Of a DNA stretch of 64,000 nt, positions 17,115 to 25,783 are shown in pieces. Below the pieces are notes generated by a model. The model was not told where the DNA came from and searched no databases. It was given only the letters and a program-made list of their open reading frames with translations. The DNA comes from Variovorax sp. V93. GTDB lineage: Bacteria > Pseudomonadota > Gammaproteobacteria > Burkholderiales > Burkholderiaceae_C. Each line of letters opens with the position of its first letter. Position 1 is the stretch's first letter. Both the position numbers and the translations under genes were made by a program. The stretch lies in assembly GCF_041154485.1 (NCBI RefSeq), contig NZ_AP028669.1, positions 434,001 through 498,000 of the forward strand. Direction: 5' to 3'.

Positions 17115-18832
17115 TGGCGCGGCAGCAGGATGAGAAGACCACGTGCGACGTCGTGGTGATCGGCAGCGGCGCGGGCGGACTCTCGGCCGCGCTCACCGCG
17201 AAGCTCGAAGGGCTCGACGTGCTTGTGGTCGAGAAGACCGACCGCATCGGCGGCTCGACCGCGATCTCCGGCGGTGCGGTGTGGGTGCCGCTCAATGACC
17301 AGGCGGAGGCGGCCGGCCACCCGGACACGCGCGAGAAGGCCCTGTCCTATCTGCAGAACACCGTCGGCAGCGCCGGCGACGAGGCGCTGCGCCATGCTTT
17401 CCTCGATGCCGGTCCGCGCGCGCTGCGCTACCTGCGCGAGCGCACCGACGTGCAGCTGGCCGCGCGCACCTACTCGCCCGACTACTACCCCGACCGCGAA
17501 GGCGCGGCCATGGGCGGGCGTTCGCTCGATCCCATCGAGTTCGACGGCCGGCTGCTGGGCCCGCACTTCAAGACCCTGCGCGACCCGCTGCCGGAGTTCT
17601 GCGTGCTCGGCGGGATGATGGTCAACATGACGGACGTGAAGCACCTGCTCGGCGTCTGGCGTTCGTTCACCTCATGGAAGCACGGCGTGAAGCTGGTGCT
17701 GCGGTACTTCGGCGACAGGTTGCGCGGCCATCACCGGGGCACGCGCGTGCTGCTGGGCAACGCGCTGGCGGCGCGGCTCTTCCACAGCGCCCTGAAGCAG
17801 GGCATTCCGTTCTGGACCGGCACGCCGGCGCTGGGCCTGGAGCAGGACGCTGGCGGCAAGGTCACCGGCGTGAAGCTGCGCCGCAATGGCAAGGAGATCA
17901 CGGTGCATGCGCGTCGCGGCGTCGTCGTCGCCACCGGCGGCTTTCCGTGGAATGCCGCGATGCGCGGCAAGCACTATCCGGCGCCCACGGGGCCGTATTC
18001 GATGTCCCCGCAGGAAAACGCGGGCGAGGGCATCGCGATGGCGCGCGAGGCCGGCGGCACGCTGGGTACTGGCCACGCGGGGCCGGCGCTGTGGGCGCCG
18101 GTGTCGCTGCTGACGCGGTCCGACGGCAGCGTGCTGCGCTATCCGCATCTGGTGTGGGACCGCGCCAAGCCCGGCCTCATCGCGGTCGATGCGCGCGGCG
18201 AGCGCTTCGTCAACGAATCCACCTCGTACCACGAGTTCGTGCGCGGCATGTACCGCGCGAACGATAAGGCACCCGCCATTCCCGCGCTGCTGGTGTGCGA
18301 CAGCGACTTCATCGAGAAATGGGGCCTGGGCCTCGCCCTGCCCGGCGGGCGCCCGCGCGAGCACCTCGTGCGCGCGGGATATCTCTTTCGCGCCGACACG
18401 CTGGAAGCGCTGGCGAAGCTGGCGGGCGTGGACCCCGCCGGCCTCGCGCGCACGGTTGCCGCCTACAACCCGCCCGCCGCGCAGGGACAGGACCCGGCCT
18501 TCGGCAAGGGCGGCGACGCCTACAACCGCTATCTTGGCGACCCGGATCACCAGCCCAATGCCTGCCTCGCTCCGCTGCGGAAGGCGCCGTTCTACGCGGT
18601 GAAGGTGTACCCAGGCGACATCGGCACCGCGCTTGGCATCCGTGCTGACGGCAACGCCCGCGTGCTCGACGCGCAGGGCGCGCCCATCGCCGGCCTCTAC
18701 GTCGCCGGCAACGACATGCACTCGGTGATGGGCGGCGAGTACCCCGCGCCCGGCATCACCCTCGGCCCCGCGCTAACCTTCGGCTGGGTCGCCGGCATGC
18801 ATCTGGCCCACGGTTCCGAGGCATGCGCCTGA
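17114..18832 (+). CDS. FAD-binding dehydrogenase, 3-ketosteroid-dehydrogenase-like
   Basis: 572 residues. FAD_binding_2 family (fumarate reductase/KstD): VVVIGSGAGGLSAALTAKLEGLDVLVVEK at about 12-40, GGSTAISGGAVWVP, ARRGVVVATGGF, and a C-terminal LYVAGNDMHSVMGGEYPAPG with Tyr543-x3-Gly547. In KstD the matching Tyr and Gly act in 1,2-dehydrogenation of a cyclic ketone. The predicted role is FAD-dependent desaturation of a ring or acyl ketone made by the neighbouring SDRs. Steroid, terpenoid and alicyclic substrates are all possible; other steroid genes are absent, which argues against steroids. Confidence 0.8.
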   Translation: MARQQDEKTTCDVVVIGSGAGGLSAALTAKLEGLDVLVVEKTDRIGGSTAISGGAVWVPLNDQAEAAGHPDTREKALSYLQNTVGSAGDEALRHAFLDAGPRALRYLRERTDVQLAARTYSPDYYPDREGAAMGGRSLDPIEFDGRLLGPHFKTLRDPLPEFCVLGGMMVNMTDVKHLLGVWRSFTSWKHGVKLVLRYFGDRLRGHHRGTRVLLGNALAARLFHSALKQGIPFWTGTPALGLEQDAGGKVTGVKLRRNGKEITVHARRGVVVATGGFPWNAAMRGKHYPAPTGPYSMSPQENAGEGIAMAREAGGTLGTGHAGPALWAPVSLLTRSDGSVLRYPHLVWDRAKPGLIAVDARGERFVNESTSYHEFVRGMYRANDKAPAIPALLVCDSDFIEKWGLGLALPGGRPREHLVRAGYLFRADTLEALAKLAGVDPAGLARTVAAYNPPAAQGQDPAFGKGGDAYNRYLGDPDHQPNACLAPLRKAPFYAVKVYPGDIGTALGIRADGNARVLDAQGAPIAGLYVAGNDMHSVMGGEYPAPGITLGPALTFGWVAGMHLAHGSEACA

Positions 18833-18859
18833 ACGAACACAACCCGCTTCCACCCCATC

Positions 18860-19468
18860 ATGAAAATCTTCTTCTCCCCCGCTTCCCCCTTTGTGCGCAA
18901 GTGCATGGTCGTGGCGCACGAACTCGGCGTTGCCGACCGCATCGAGAAGCTGCCCAGCGCGGCCGGCCCGGTGAAGCGCGACGCCACCATCATCCCGAAG
19001 AACCCGCTCGGCCAGGTGCCCACCTTCATCACCGACGATGGCCAGGTGCTGTTCGACAGCCGCGTGATCTGCGAATACCTGGACGCCACGCAGTCGGGCA
19101 GGCTCTTCCCCGCCGACGGCAAGGAGCGCTGGGCCCGCCTCACCGAACTGGCACTCGCCGATGGCATGACCGGCGCCGCGCTGCTCGCGCGCTACGAGAC
19201 CGTGCTGCGCCCCGAGGAACTGCGCTGGTCCGACTGGACCGACGGCCAGCTCGCCAAGGTGCACACCGGCCTCGAATGGCTGGAGACCGCCGCGCCTTCC
19301 TTCGGCGACCGCGTCGACATCGGCACCATCGCCTTCGGCTGCGCGCTGGGCTACATGGACTTCCGCTTCCCCTCGGTGGACTGGCGTGCCGAGGCGCCGA
19401 ACAGCGCGAAGTGGTTCGAGGTGTTCAATCGACGGGCTTCAATGCAGGCGACCCTGCCTGCTGCCTGA
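18860..19468 (+). CDS. Glutathione S-transferase family protein
   Basis: 202 residues. The thioredoxin-like N-terminal domain has SPASPFVRKCMVVAHELGV near 6-24 and GQVPTFITDDGQVLFDSRVICEYLD, the glutathione site with cis-Pro and the Asp/Ser pair; an all-helical domain follows. It lies 27 bp after the flavoprotein gene. The N-terminus is not of the zeta (SSCSxRVRI) type, so it is unlikely to be the missing maleylpyruvate isomerase. Thioether formation or ether cleavage on the cluster substrate, as in beta-aryl etherases, is possible but unproven. Confidence 0.85.
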   Translation: MKIFFSPASPFVRKCMVVAHELGVADRIEKLPSAAGPVKRDATIIPKNPLGQVPTFITDDGQVLFDSRVICEYLDATQSGRLFPADGKERWARLTELALADGMTGAALLARYETVLRPEELRWSDWTDGQLAKVHTGLEWLETAAPSFGDRVDIGTIAFGCALGYMDFRFPSVDWRAEAPNSAKWFEVFNRRASMQATLPAA

Positions 19469-19615
19469 TTTGCGTTCGATTCCGTGCGGGGCGCGATCAC
19501 GCCGGCAGGGCACCATTCGCACACTCCCGAACGCAGGTGCAAATCCTCGCCTGGCAGGGGAAACAATTCCTTGGCTAAATGCGGGGTTCCGCATGAACGA
19601 ACCAAGGAACCAAGC

Positions 19616-20329
19616 ATGTCTTCCGAAGAAAACAAGAAAGTAGCCATCGTCACCGCCGGCGGCAGCGGCATGGGTGCCGCCGCGGCGCGCAAGCTTGCGG
19701 ACGACGGTTTTCGCGTCGCCATCCTCTCGTCGTCGGGCAAGGGCGAGGCGCTCGCCGCCGAGCTCGGCGGTATCGGCGTGACCGGCTCCAACCAGTCGAA
19801 CGACGACCTCAAGCGGCTCGTCGACAAGGTGGCCGAGACATGGGGCCGCGTCGACGTGCTGGTCAACAGCGCCGGCCATGGTCCGCGCGCGCCGATCCTC
19901 GACATCAGCGACGAAGACTGGCACCGCGGCATGGACGTCTACCTGCTGAGCGCGGTGCGCCCTGCGCGGCTGGTCGCGCCGCTCATGGTCAAGCAGGGCG
20001 GCGGCGCGATCATCAACATCTCGACCTTCGCCGCCTTCGAGCCCGACCCGGTGTTCCCGACCTCGGGCGTGTTCCGCGCTGGCCTCGCGGCGTTCACCAA
20101 GCTGTTCGCCGACAAGTACGCGGCGCACAACGTGCGCATGAACAACGTGCTGCCCGGCTTCATCGACAGCCTGCCCGAGAAGGCCGAGTTCCGTGGCCGC
20201 ATCCCGATGGGCCGCTACGGCAAGACGAGCGAGATCGCGGCCGTCATCGGCTTCCTCGCATCGGAAGGCGCGGGCTACATCACCGGCCAGAACCTGCGCG
20301 TGGACGGCGGCATCACGCGGTCTGTGTGA
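19616..20329 (+). CDS. SDR-fold protein with a non-canonical active site (SDR 4)
   Basis: 237 residues. Rossmann features are clear: VTAGGSGMGAAAARKLADDG, LVNSAGHG, PGFIDS and NLRVDGG. The catalytic tetrad is not: the YxxxK positions read Ser150-GVF-Arg154, and the usual Asn of the VN motif is Tyr109; only the Ser in NISTFAAF (136) is kept. It may therefore bind a dinucleotide without classical SDR catalysis, or use another mechanism. It stands 147 bp after the GST gene and may have its own promoter. The start follows AAGGAACCAAGC. Confidence 0.85.
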   Translation: MSSEENKKVAIVTAGGSGMGAAAARKLADDGFRVAILSSSGKGEALAAELGGIGVTGSNQSNDDLKRLVDKVAETWGRVDVLVNSAGHGPRAPILDISDEDWHRGMDVYLLSAVRPARLVAPLMVKQGGGAIINISTFAAFEPDPVFPTSGVFRAGLAAFTKLFADKYAAHNVRMNNVLPGFIDSLPEKAEFRGRIPMGRYGKTSEIAAVIGFLASEGAGYITGQNLRVDGGITRSV

Positions 20330-20460
20330 GGCTGCGGCCCGCGCATCGCGTGCCCGGTGTCATGCATGGGTCATAGGTAATTTTCCCCATGAACCGGATG
20401 GTGCCTTGGACATAGCCTTTGCGGTTCCCGTCGGATGTCCGATGGACCGGAAAGGCTTCC

Positions 20461-21069
20461 ATGGAAATTCCCGCCTCGGTGCTGAAGAACATGCGCCGCA
20501 CCATCCAGTCCTACGAAGGGTCCGCCCGCGACTACAACGCGATCGTGGCGGGCCACCGGCCGCCCGAGATCGAGGAGGCGCTGCGCCGGATGATGCAGCC
20601 CGTGCCCCCCGGCGGCAGCGTGCTCGAGATCGGTTCCGGATCGGGGCAGGACGCGGACTTCGTCGAGGCCCTGGGCGCGGCCGTGAGGCGCACCGATGCG
20701 GTCCAGGCCTTTATCGACCTGCAGGCGGAGCGCGGCAAGAAGGGCGAGCTGCTCAACGTTGTCACGGATGCGCTGGGCGGGCCCTACAACGCGGTCCTCG
20801 CGATGTGCGTGCTGATCCATGTCGATCGCGCGCAGATCGCCCCGGTCCTGCGCAAGGTGTTCGATGCGCTCGAGCCCGGCGGGGTCTTCCTGGCGGCCAT
20901 GCGCATCGGCGAAGGCGAGACGACCGGCGACTACCAGACCGTCTACTGGGCGAAGGACCGCTTCGCCGAGCAGCTCGAGGCGGCGGGCCTGCGCATGCAC
21001 TGGAGCAGCCAGTGGATCGGCCGCGACAACGTGACGTGGGCCAACTTCCTCGCAGTCCGTCCGCTGTAG
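20461..21069 (+). CDS. Class I SAM-dependent methyltransferase
   Basis: 202 residues from the ATG at 20461, preceded by GGAAAGG. Motif I is GGSVLEIGSGSGQDADFVEALG (about 44-65), followed by an acidic residue in RRTDAVQAF and a motif-IV-like AVLAMCVLIHVDR and LEPGGVFLAAMRIGEGE. It resembles Methyltransf_11/25 enzymes that methylate small molecules. Monocistronic between an SDR gene and a convergent transporter operon. The substrate is unknown. Confidence 0.8.
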   Translation: MEIPASVLKNMRRTIQSYEGSARDYNAIVAGHRPPEIEEALRRMMQPVPPGGSVLEIGSGSGQDADFVEALGAAVRRTDAVQAFIDLQAERGKKGELLNVVTDALGGPYNAVLAMCVLIHVDRAQIAPVLRKVFDALEPGGVFLAAMRIGEGETTGDYQTVYWAKDRFAEQLEAAGLRMHWSSQWIGRDNVTWANFLAVRPL

Positions 21070-21081
21070 CGAACCGCAGGT

Positions 21082-21801
21082 CTACACGCCCAGGTAGCGC
21101 GTCCACAGCGACCGGTCGGCGTCGAGCGCGGCCGAATCGCCCTGCCACACCACGCGCCCGCGCTCGAGGATCACATGGCGGTCGGCCAGCGGCAGCAGGC
21201 GCTGCACGTACTTGTCGACCACCAGGATCGCTTCGCCCTCGGCCTTGAGCGTGGCGATGCAGTGCCAGATCTCCTCGCGGATCACGGGGGCCAGGCCCTC
21301 GGTGGCCTCGTCGAGGATCAGGAGGCGCGGATGCGTCGACAGCGCGCGCGCGATCGCCAGCATCTGCTGCTCACCGCCCGAGAGCTGGTTGCCCGCATTG
21401 GCCTTGCGCTCCGCGAGGCGCGGGAACAGGCCGTACAGCGCCTCGACCGTCCAGCGCGGCGCGCTGCCGGGGCGGGGCCGCGCGAAGGCGCGCAGGTGCT
21501 CGTCGACGCTGAGGTTCGGAAACACGTGCCGCCCCTCGGGCACGATGGCCACGCCGCGCCGCGCGATGGCATCGGGCTTGTGGCCGCCGATGGCGGCGCC
21601 GCCAAAATGCACGCTGCCGCGCATCGGCGACAGCGTGCCGGTCAGCACCTTCAGCAGCGTGCTCTTGCCCATGCCGTTGCGGCCCAGCAGCGCGAGCACC
21701 TCGCCCGCGCCGATCTTCAGGTCGATGCCGAACAGCACCTGGCTGGCGCCGTAGCCGGCCTCGACGGATTTCGCGTCGAGCAATGTGGTGGCCGTGTTCA
21801 T
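21082..21801 (-). CDS. Liv-type ABC transporter ATPase (LivF-like), second system
   Basis: 239 residues. Walker A GRNGMGKST, signature LSGGEQQMLAIARAL, Walker B LLILDEATEGLAP; the usual Pro after Asp-Glu is Ala here. An H-loop His is not evident: LVVDKYVQRLLPLADR has Lys where LivF proteins usually read EQN or EHN. C-terminus RYLGV. Last gene of a five-gene minus-strand operon; its ATG overlaps the LivG stop. Confidence 0.9.
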   Translation of the reverse strand: MNTATTLLDAKSVEAGYGASQVLFGIDLKIGAGEVLALLGRNGMGKSTLLKVLTGTLSPMRGSVHFGGAAIGGHKPDAIARRGVAIVPEGRHVFPNLSVDEHLRAFARPRPGSAPRWTVEALYGLFPRLAERKANAGNQLSGGEQQMLAIARALSTHPRLLILDEATEGLAPVIREEIWHCIATLKAEGEAILVVDKYVQRLLPLADRHVILERGRVVWQGDSAALDADRSLWTRYLGV

Positions 21802-22553
21802 GCGTGTCCCTCCGCTTCCGTACCGAGGTACACCGCCTGCACGTCGGGATGCCCGCGCACTTCGTCGGCCGTGCCGCTCATCAGCACGCGCCCCTGCACC
21901 AGCACCGTGAGCCGGTCGGCCAGGCGGAACACCGCGTCCATGTCGTGCTCGATCAAGAGGATGGCCATCGACTCGCGCAGCGATTCGATCAGCTCCACCA
22001 TGCGCGCCGACTCATCCGGGCCCATGCCGGCCATCGGCTCGTCCAGCAGCAGCAGCTTGGGTTCGGCCGCGAGCGCCAGCGCCACGTCGAGCGCGCGCTG
22101 CGCGCCGTGCGGCAAGGTGCCTGCGATGCGCTGGCGTTCGCTGCCGAGGCCCACGCGGTCGGCCAGCGCCACGGCGCGTTCCACCAGGCCGCGTTCCGCC
22201 GCGCGCGGCGCCATGAAGCGCAGGCTGCTGCCCGCATGGGCCTGCGCCGCGAGCATGAGGTTGTCGTGCACCGTTTCCTTGGCGAACACGCGCGTCACCT
22301 GGAAGCAGCGCGACATGCCGGCCGCCACGCGCTGGTGGTCCTTGTAGCCGGTGATGTCCTTCTCGTCGAGCAGGATGCGCCCGGCATCGGCCTTGAGCAG
22401 CCCGGTGATCAGGTTCACGAGCGTGGTCTTGCCCGCGCCGTTCGGCCCGATCAGCGCATGCACTTTGCCGCGCTCCACCGTGAGGTTCACATGGTCGGTT
22501 GCGAGCAAGCCGCCGAAGCGCTTGACCAACCCTTCGATTCTGAAAAGGCTCAT
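21798..22553 (-). CDS. Liv-type ABC transporter ATPase (LivG-like), second system
   Basis: 251 residues. Walker A GPNGAGKTT, Walker B LLLLDEPMAGMGP, H-loop LLIEHDMDAVFRLADR, C-terminal AVYLGTEAEGHA. The signature region is LPHGAQRALDVALAL. Its ATG overlaps the LivM stop (ATGA). It couples ATP hydrolysis to transport with the LivF-like subunit downstream. Confidence 0.92.
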   Translation of the reverse strand: MSLFRIEGLVKRFGGLLATDHVNLTVERGKVHALIGPNGAGKTTLVNLITGLLKADAGRILLDEKDITGYKDHQRVAAGMSRCFQVTRVFAKETVHDNLMLAAQAHAGSSLRFMAPRAAERGLVERAVALADRVGLGSERQRIAGTLPHGAQRALDVALALAAEPKLLLLDEPMAGMGPDESARMVELIESLRESMAILLIEHDMDAVFRLADRLTVLVQGRVLMSGTADEVRGHPDVQAVYLGTEAEGHA

Positions 22554-23530
22554 GCTTTGCTCCCTCGCCCCTCTGGGGAGAGGGTTGGGGTGAGGGGCAA
22601 GCGGCGCTTGTACAAAGCTGCGAGTCCTTTGGGCGCCCACAGTGCAACAGCAATCAACAACAACCCGAGCGGCATGTGCCAATGCTCGGTGTGCTGCTTC
22701 AAGGCCTCTTCGAGCACCAGCCAGACCACGGCGCCGACAGGCCCGCCCCAGCTGCGCCCGAGCCCGCCGATGACGACCATCACCAGCAGCGTGGCCGACT
22801 GCGTCCAGTGCATCGTCGCCGGGCTCACGAAGCCATTGCCGCCCGCGAGCAGCGCGCCCGCCAGTCCCGCGATGCCGCCGGCGATCGCAAAGGCCACGAG
22901 CTGCAGCTTGAACACCGGATAGCCCAGGGCCCGCATGCGCGTCTCGTTGTCGCGGATGCCCATCAGCGCATGGCCGAAGCGCGATTGCGTTGCGCGCTGC
23001 AGCCACCAGAGCGCGAGCGCCACGATGGCCAGCACGACCCAGTAGAAGTTCGATTCGTTGCCGAGGTCGAGCCCCGGCAGCAGCGCGGGCCGGCTCATCA
23101 GCGTGTAGCCGTCGTCGCCGCCATAGCGCCGCAGCGACACCACCGCGAAGTACAGCATCTGCGCAAAGGCCAGCGTGGTCATGATGAAGTACACGCCGCG
23201 CGTGCGCAGCGCCACCGTGCCGATCAGCGCCGCGACGAGGCCGGCGACGAGCACGGCCGCAGGCCACACCACCCAGGCCGACACCACGCCCGCATCGCTG
23301 AGCGCCACCACCGTGTAGGCGCCCATGCCGATGAAGCCCGCATGCCCGAGCGCCACCATGCCGCCGAAGCCCAGGATGAAGTTGAGGCTGGCCGCAGCCA
23401 GCGCCACCACGAGCACGCGCCGCACGAAGCCGATGTAGAACTCGAGCCCGAACAGCGGCGCGACCAGTGGAAAAGCCGCGAGCAGCAAGAGGAGCAGCCC
23501 GAGGCCGAGAGAGCGTGGGGAAGGCTTCAT
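22550..23530 (-). CDS. Liv-type ABC transporter permease (LivM-like), second system
   Basis: 326 residues. LNFILGFGGMVALGHAGFIGMGAY near 50, the loop FGHALMGIRDNETRMRALGYPVFKLQ near 185-210 and VVIGGLGRSWGGPVGAVVW are family features. The last 15 or so residues (LPLTPTLSPEGRG...) are not LivM sequence: they are translation of a GC-rich interspersed repeat (22559-22600) that has replaced the native end of the gene. The start overlaps the LivH stop. Confidence 0.9.
   Translation of the reverse strand: MKPSPRSLGLGLLLLLLAAFPLVAPLFGLEFYIGFVRRVLVVALAAASLNFILGFGGMVALGHAGFIGMGAYTVVALSDAGVVSAWVVWPAAVLVAGLVAALIGTVALRTRGVYFIMTTLAFAQMLYFAVVSLRRYGGDDGYTLMSRPALLPGLDLGNESNFYWVVLAIVALALWWLQRATQSRFGHALMGIRDNETRMRALGYPVFKLQLVAFAIAGGIAGLAGALLAGGNGFVSPATMHWTQSATLLVMVVIGGLGRSWGGPVGAVVWLVLEEALKQHTEHWHMPLGLLLIAVALWAPKGLAALYKRRLPLTPTLSPEGRGSKA
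22559..22600. repeat. Interspersed GC-rich palindromic repeat read as the LivM C-terminus
   Basis: The stretch CCTCGCCCCTCTGGGGAGAG is an inverted repeat (CCCTC-GCCCC / GGGGA-GAGGG), followed by GGTTGGGGTGAGGGGC. Translated on the minus strand it gives PLTPTLSPEGRG, a tail I know from many unrelated proteobacterial proteins where this extragenic element has invaded a gene end. A genome-wide copy count would confirm it. Confidence 0.7.
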
Positions 23531-24447
23531 GATCGGGCCGAGAAGAGACCCGAAGGCCGGAAGATCAGGACAACCACCATCAGCGCGTACATCGCGACTT
23601 CGGCGAACAGCGGTCCCAGGTCGGCCGCGGTGGCGGGCGGCAGCGTGGCGCGCAGCAGCATCGGCACGAAGGCGCGCCCGACCGTGTCGACCACGCCCAC
23701 CATCAGTGCGGCCACGAAGGCGCCGCGCACCGAACCGATGCCACCGATCACCAGCACCACCAGTGCCGGGATCAGGATGGCCTCGCCCATGCCCACCTGC
23801 ACCGCGACGATCGGCCCCATCAGCGCGCCGGCCAGCGCGGCCAGCGCCGCGCCGAGCAGGAACACGCCGTTGAAGATGCGCCCCACGCGCACGCCCATCA
23901 GTTCGGCCATCGGCCGGTCGGATGCGCCCGCCCGCACCCGCATGCCGATGCGCGTGTGGTTGACCAGGAGGTAGAGCGCGAGCGCCACCAGCAGGCCGCC
24001 GGCGAGGATCACGAGGCGGTAGGAGGGGTAGGGCAGGCCGTCCACCAGCTCGATCGGTCCCGACAGTGCGGCCGGCGTCGGTGCCATCACCGGCGACGGG
24101 CCCCAGGCCATCTTGACGATGTCGTCGGCCACCAGGATCACGCCGAAGGTGGCCAGCACCTGCGCGAGGTGGTCGCGCGTGTAGAGGCGGCGCATCAGCA
24201 GCACTTCGAGCAGCAGCGCCACCACCACCGTGACCGCCACCGCGATGACGATGGCCGCCGTGAACGAGCCGGTGCGCGTGTGCGCCTCGGCCGCCAGGTA
24301 CGCGCCCGACATGAAGAGCGAGCCATGCGCGAGGTTCAGCACGTCCATGATGCCGAACACCAGCGTGAGCCCCGCTGCCAGCAGGAACAGCATCAGCCCG
24401 TAGCCGAGGCCGTTGAGCAGCTGCTCGAGAACAAGAATTCCACTCAT
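23527..24447 (-). CDS. Liv-type ABC transporter permease (LivH-like), second system
   Basis: 306 residues from the ATG at 24447; a TTG three codons upstream (24456) could also serve. GLGYGLMLFLLAAGLTLVFGIMDVLNLAHGSLFMSGAY near 11-48, the loop GMRVRAGASDRPMAELMGVRVGRI near 170-195 and LVIGGIGSVRGAFVAALMVG are LivH hallmarks; about eight membrane helices. It is separated from its binding-protein gene by 127 bp containing a repeat, so binding protein and permeases may be expressed at different levels. Confidence 0.92.
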   Translation of the reverse strand: MSGILVLEQLLNGLGYGLMLFLLAAGLTLVFGIMDVLNLAHGSLFMSGAYLAAEAHTRTGSFTAAIVIAVAVTVVVALLLEVLLMRRLYTRDHLAQVLATFGVILVADDIVKMAWGPSPVMAPTPAALSGPIELVDGLPYPSYRLVILAGGLLVALALYLLVNHTRIGMRVRAGASDRPMAELMGVRVGRIFNGVFLLGAALAALAGALMGPIVAVQVGMGEAILIPALVVLVIGGIGSVRGAFVAALMVGVVDTVGRAFVPMLLRATLPPATAADLGPLFAEVAMYALMVVVLIFRPSGLFSARS

Positions 24448-24516
24448 AGGATCCAATGAATTGCCCGCATCTCATTCGGGAAACACCGAGGAACCGGCTC
24501 CGCCGGGCCTCTGGTG

Positions 24517-24573
24517 TTGCCCCCGGTAGGGGGAGGGAGGAGCGACACGAAGTGCGCGCAGCCTGGGGGCGAG
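24517..24573. repeat. Intergenic repeat element between binding-protein and permease genes
   Basis: The stretch TTGCCCCCGGTAGGGGGAGG, followed by a block with GCGACACGAAGTGCGC (itself an inverted repeat) and CCTGGGGGCGAG, matches a short interspersed element I associate with Comamonadaceae intergenic regions. It can fold on both strands. In polycistronic mRNA such elements often protect the upstream message, here the binding-protein gene. Confidence 0.6.
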
Positions 24574-24574
24574 C

Positions 24575-25783
24575 CTATTTCAGCGGGCACTTGTCTGCGT
24601 AGCTGTCGCCGTAGTTGGTCAGTACGGTATTGATCAGCTTGTTCGTGACCTTGCCCTGCGCATCCTTGCCGATCACGCGCAGGTAGAAGTTCTCGACCGG
24701 ATAGTGGTTGTTCGCGTACTTGAAGCTGCCGCGCGTCGAGGCGTAGTTGGCCTTCTTGAGCGCGGCGACCACGGCCTCGCGGTTCTGCGCGTTGCCACCG
24801 GCCTGCTTCACGGCCGCGTCCATCGCGAGGATCGCGTCATAGGCCTGCGCCGCATACACCGACGGATAGCGGCCGTTGTATTCCTTGCGGAACGCGGCCA
24901 CGAAGGCCTTGTTGGCGGCGTTGTCGAGGTCGTGCGCCCAGTGCGAGGTGTTGAACAGGCCGAGCATCGGCTCGCCCACCGCGCCGATCACGTCCTCGTC
25001 GGCCGAGAAGCCGCTGGTCACGAGCGTGATGTCCTTCGACAGGCCCGCGCCCACGAACTGCTTGATGAAGTTGATGCCCATCGCGCCGGGCAGGAAGAAG
25101 TAGATCGAGTCGGGCTTGGCAGCGCGCAGCTGCGCGAGTTCGGCCGCGTAGTCGATCTGGCCGAGCTTGGTGTAGAGCTCGTCGGCCACCTGGCCCTTGA
25201 ACTGGCGCTTGAAGCCGCCCAGCGCGTCCTTGCCGGCCGGATAGTTGGGCGCGATCAGCACGGTCTTCTTGAAGCCGCGGTCCTGCGCGAACTTGCCGGC
25301 GGCCTCGTGGAACTGGTCGTTCTGGTAGGCCGTGCCGAAGAAGTAGGCATTGCACTGGGCACCCGCGAACTGGCTCGGGCCGGCATTGGCCGAGAGGTAC
25401 GGCACCTTGGCGTTGAACAGCGTCGGGCCCACGGCCAGCGCCACATTGGAGCCGATCGGGCCGCTGAAGAGGTCGATCTTGTCGCGCTGGATCATGCGGT
25501 CGACCAGCTGCTTGGCCTGGTCGGGGCTGCCTGCCATGTCGGCCTGCACGAACTCCACGTCCTGTCCGCCGAGCTTGCCGCCCAGCTGCTTGATGCCGAG
25601 CGCGAAACCGTCGCGCGCCTCGGCGCCCAAGGCCGCGAACGGGCCCGAGATGTCGAGCGCGAGGCCCACCTTCACGGGTGCGGCCATGGCCGATGCCGCG
25701 CCGCCAAGGGCTGCACCGCAGAGCAGCAGCGAAAGCAGGGTGCGCGGCAGCAGCGCGGGCGACTTCGGGGACGGGTGGCTCAT
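24575..25783 (-). CDS. Liv-type ABC transporter substrate-binding protein, second system
   Basis: 402 residues from the ATG at 25783. The signal sequence is long (about 1-34, ending ASAMAA). The mature part is a type I periplasmic binding protein: VKVGLALDISGPFAALGAEARDGFALGIKQLGGKLGG, DLFSGPIGSNVALAVGPTLF, VLIAPNYPAGKDALGGFKRQF. It heads the minus-strand operon. The AQCNAYFFGTAYQND region suggests the group that binds aromatic or other organic acids rather than leucine, but that is only an impression. Confidence 0.92.
   Translation of the reverse strand: MSHPSPKSPALLPRTLLSLLLCGAALGGAASAMAAPVKVGLALDISGPFAALGAEARDGFALGIKQLGGKLGGQDVEFVQADMAGSPDQAKQLVDRMIQRDKIDLFSGPIGSNVALAVGPTLFNAKVPYLSANAGPSQFAGAQCNAYFFGTAYQNDQFHEAAGKFAQDRGFKKTVLIAPNYPAGKDALGGFKRQFKGQVADELYTKLGQIDYAAELAQLRAAKPDSIYFFLPGAMGINFIKQFVGAGLSKDITLVTSGFSADEDVIGAVGEPMLGLFNTSHWAHDLDNAANKAFVAAFRKEYNGRYPSVYAAQAYDAILAMDAAVKQAGGNAQNREAVVAALKKANYASTRGSFKYANNHYPVENFYLRVIGKDAQGKVTNKLINTVLTNYGDSYADKCPLK

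Noticed and set aside
17114..18832. Calling the flavoprotein a true 3-ketosteroid delta-1-dehydrogenase.
   Set aside because: Only the C-terminal Tyr/Gly pair and the FAD motifs support it; no other steroid catabolic gene is in the window.
18860..19468. GST as the missing maleylpyruvate isomerase of the gentisate pathway.
   Set aside because: The N-terminal SPASPFVRK is not the zeta-class motif, and the gene lies in another regulon 13 kb away.
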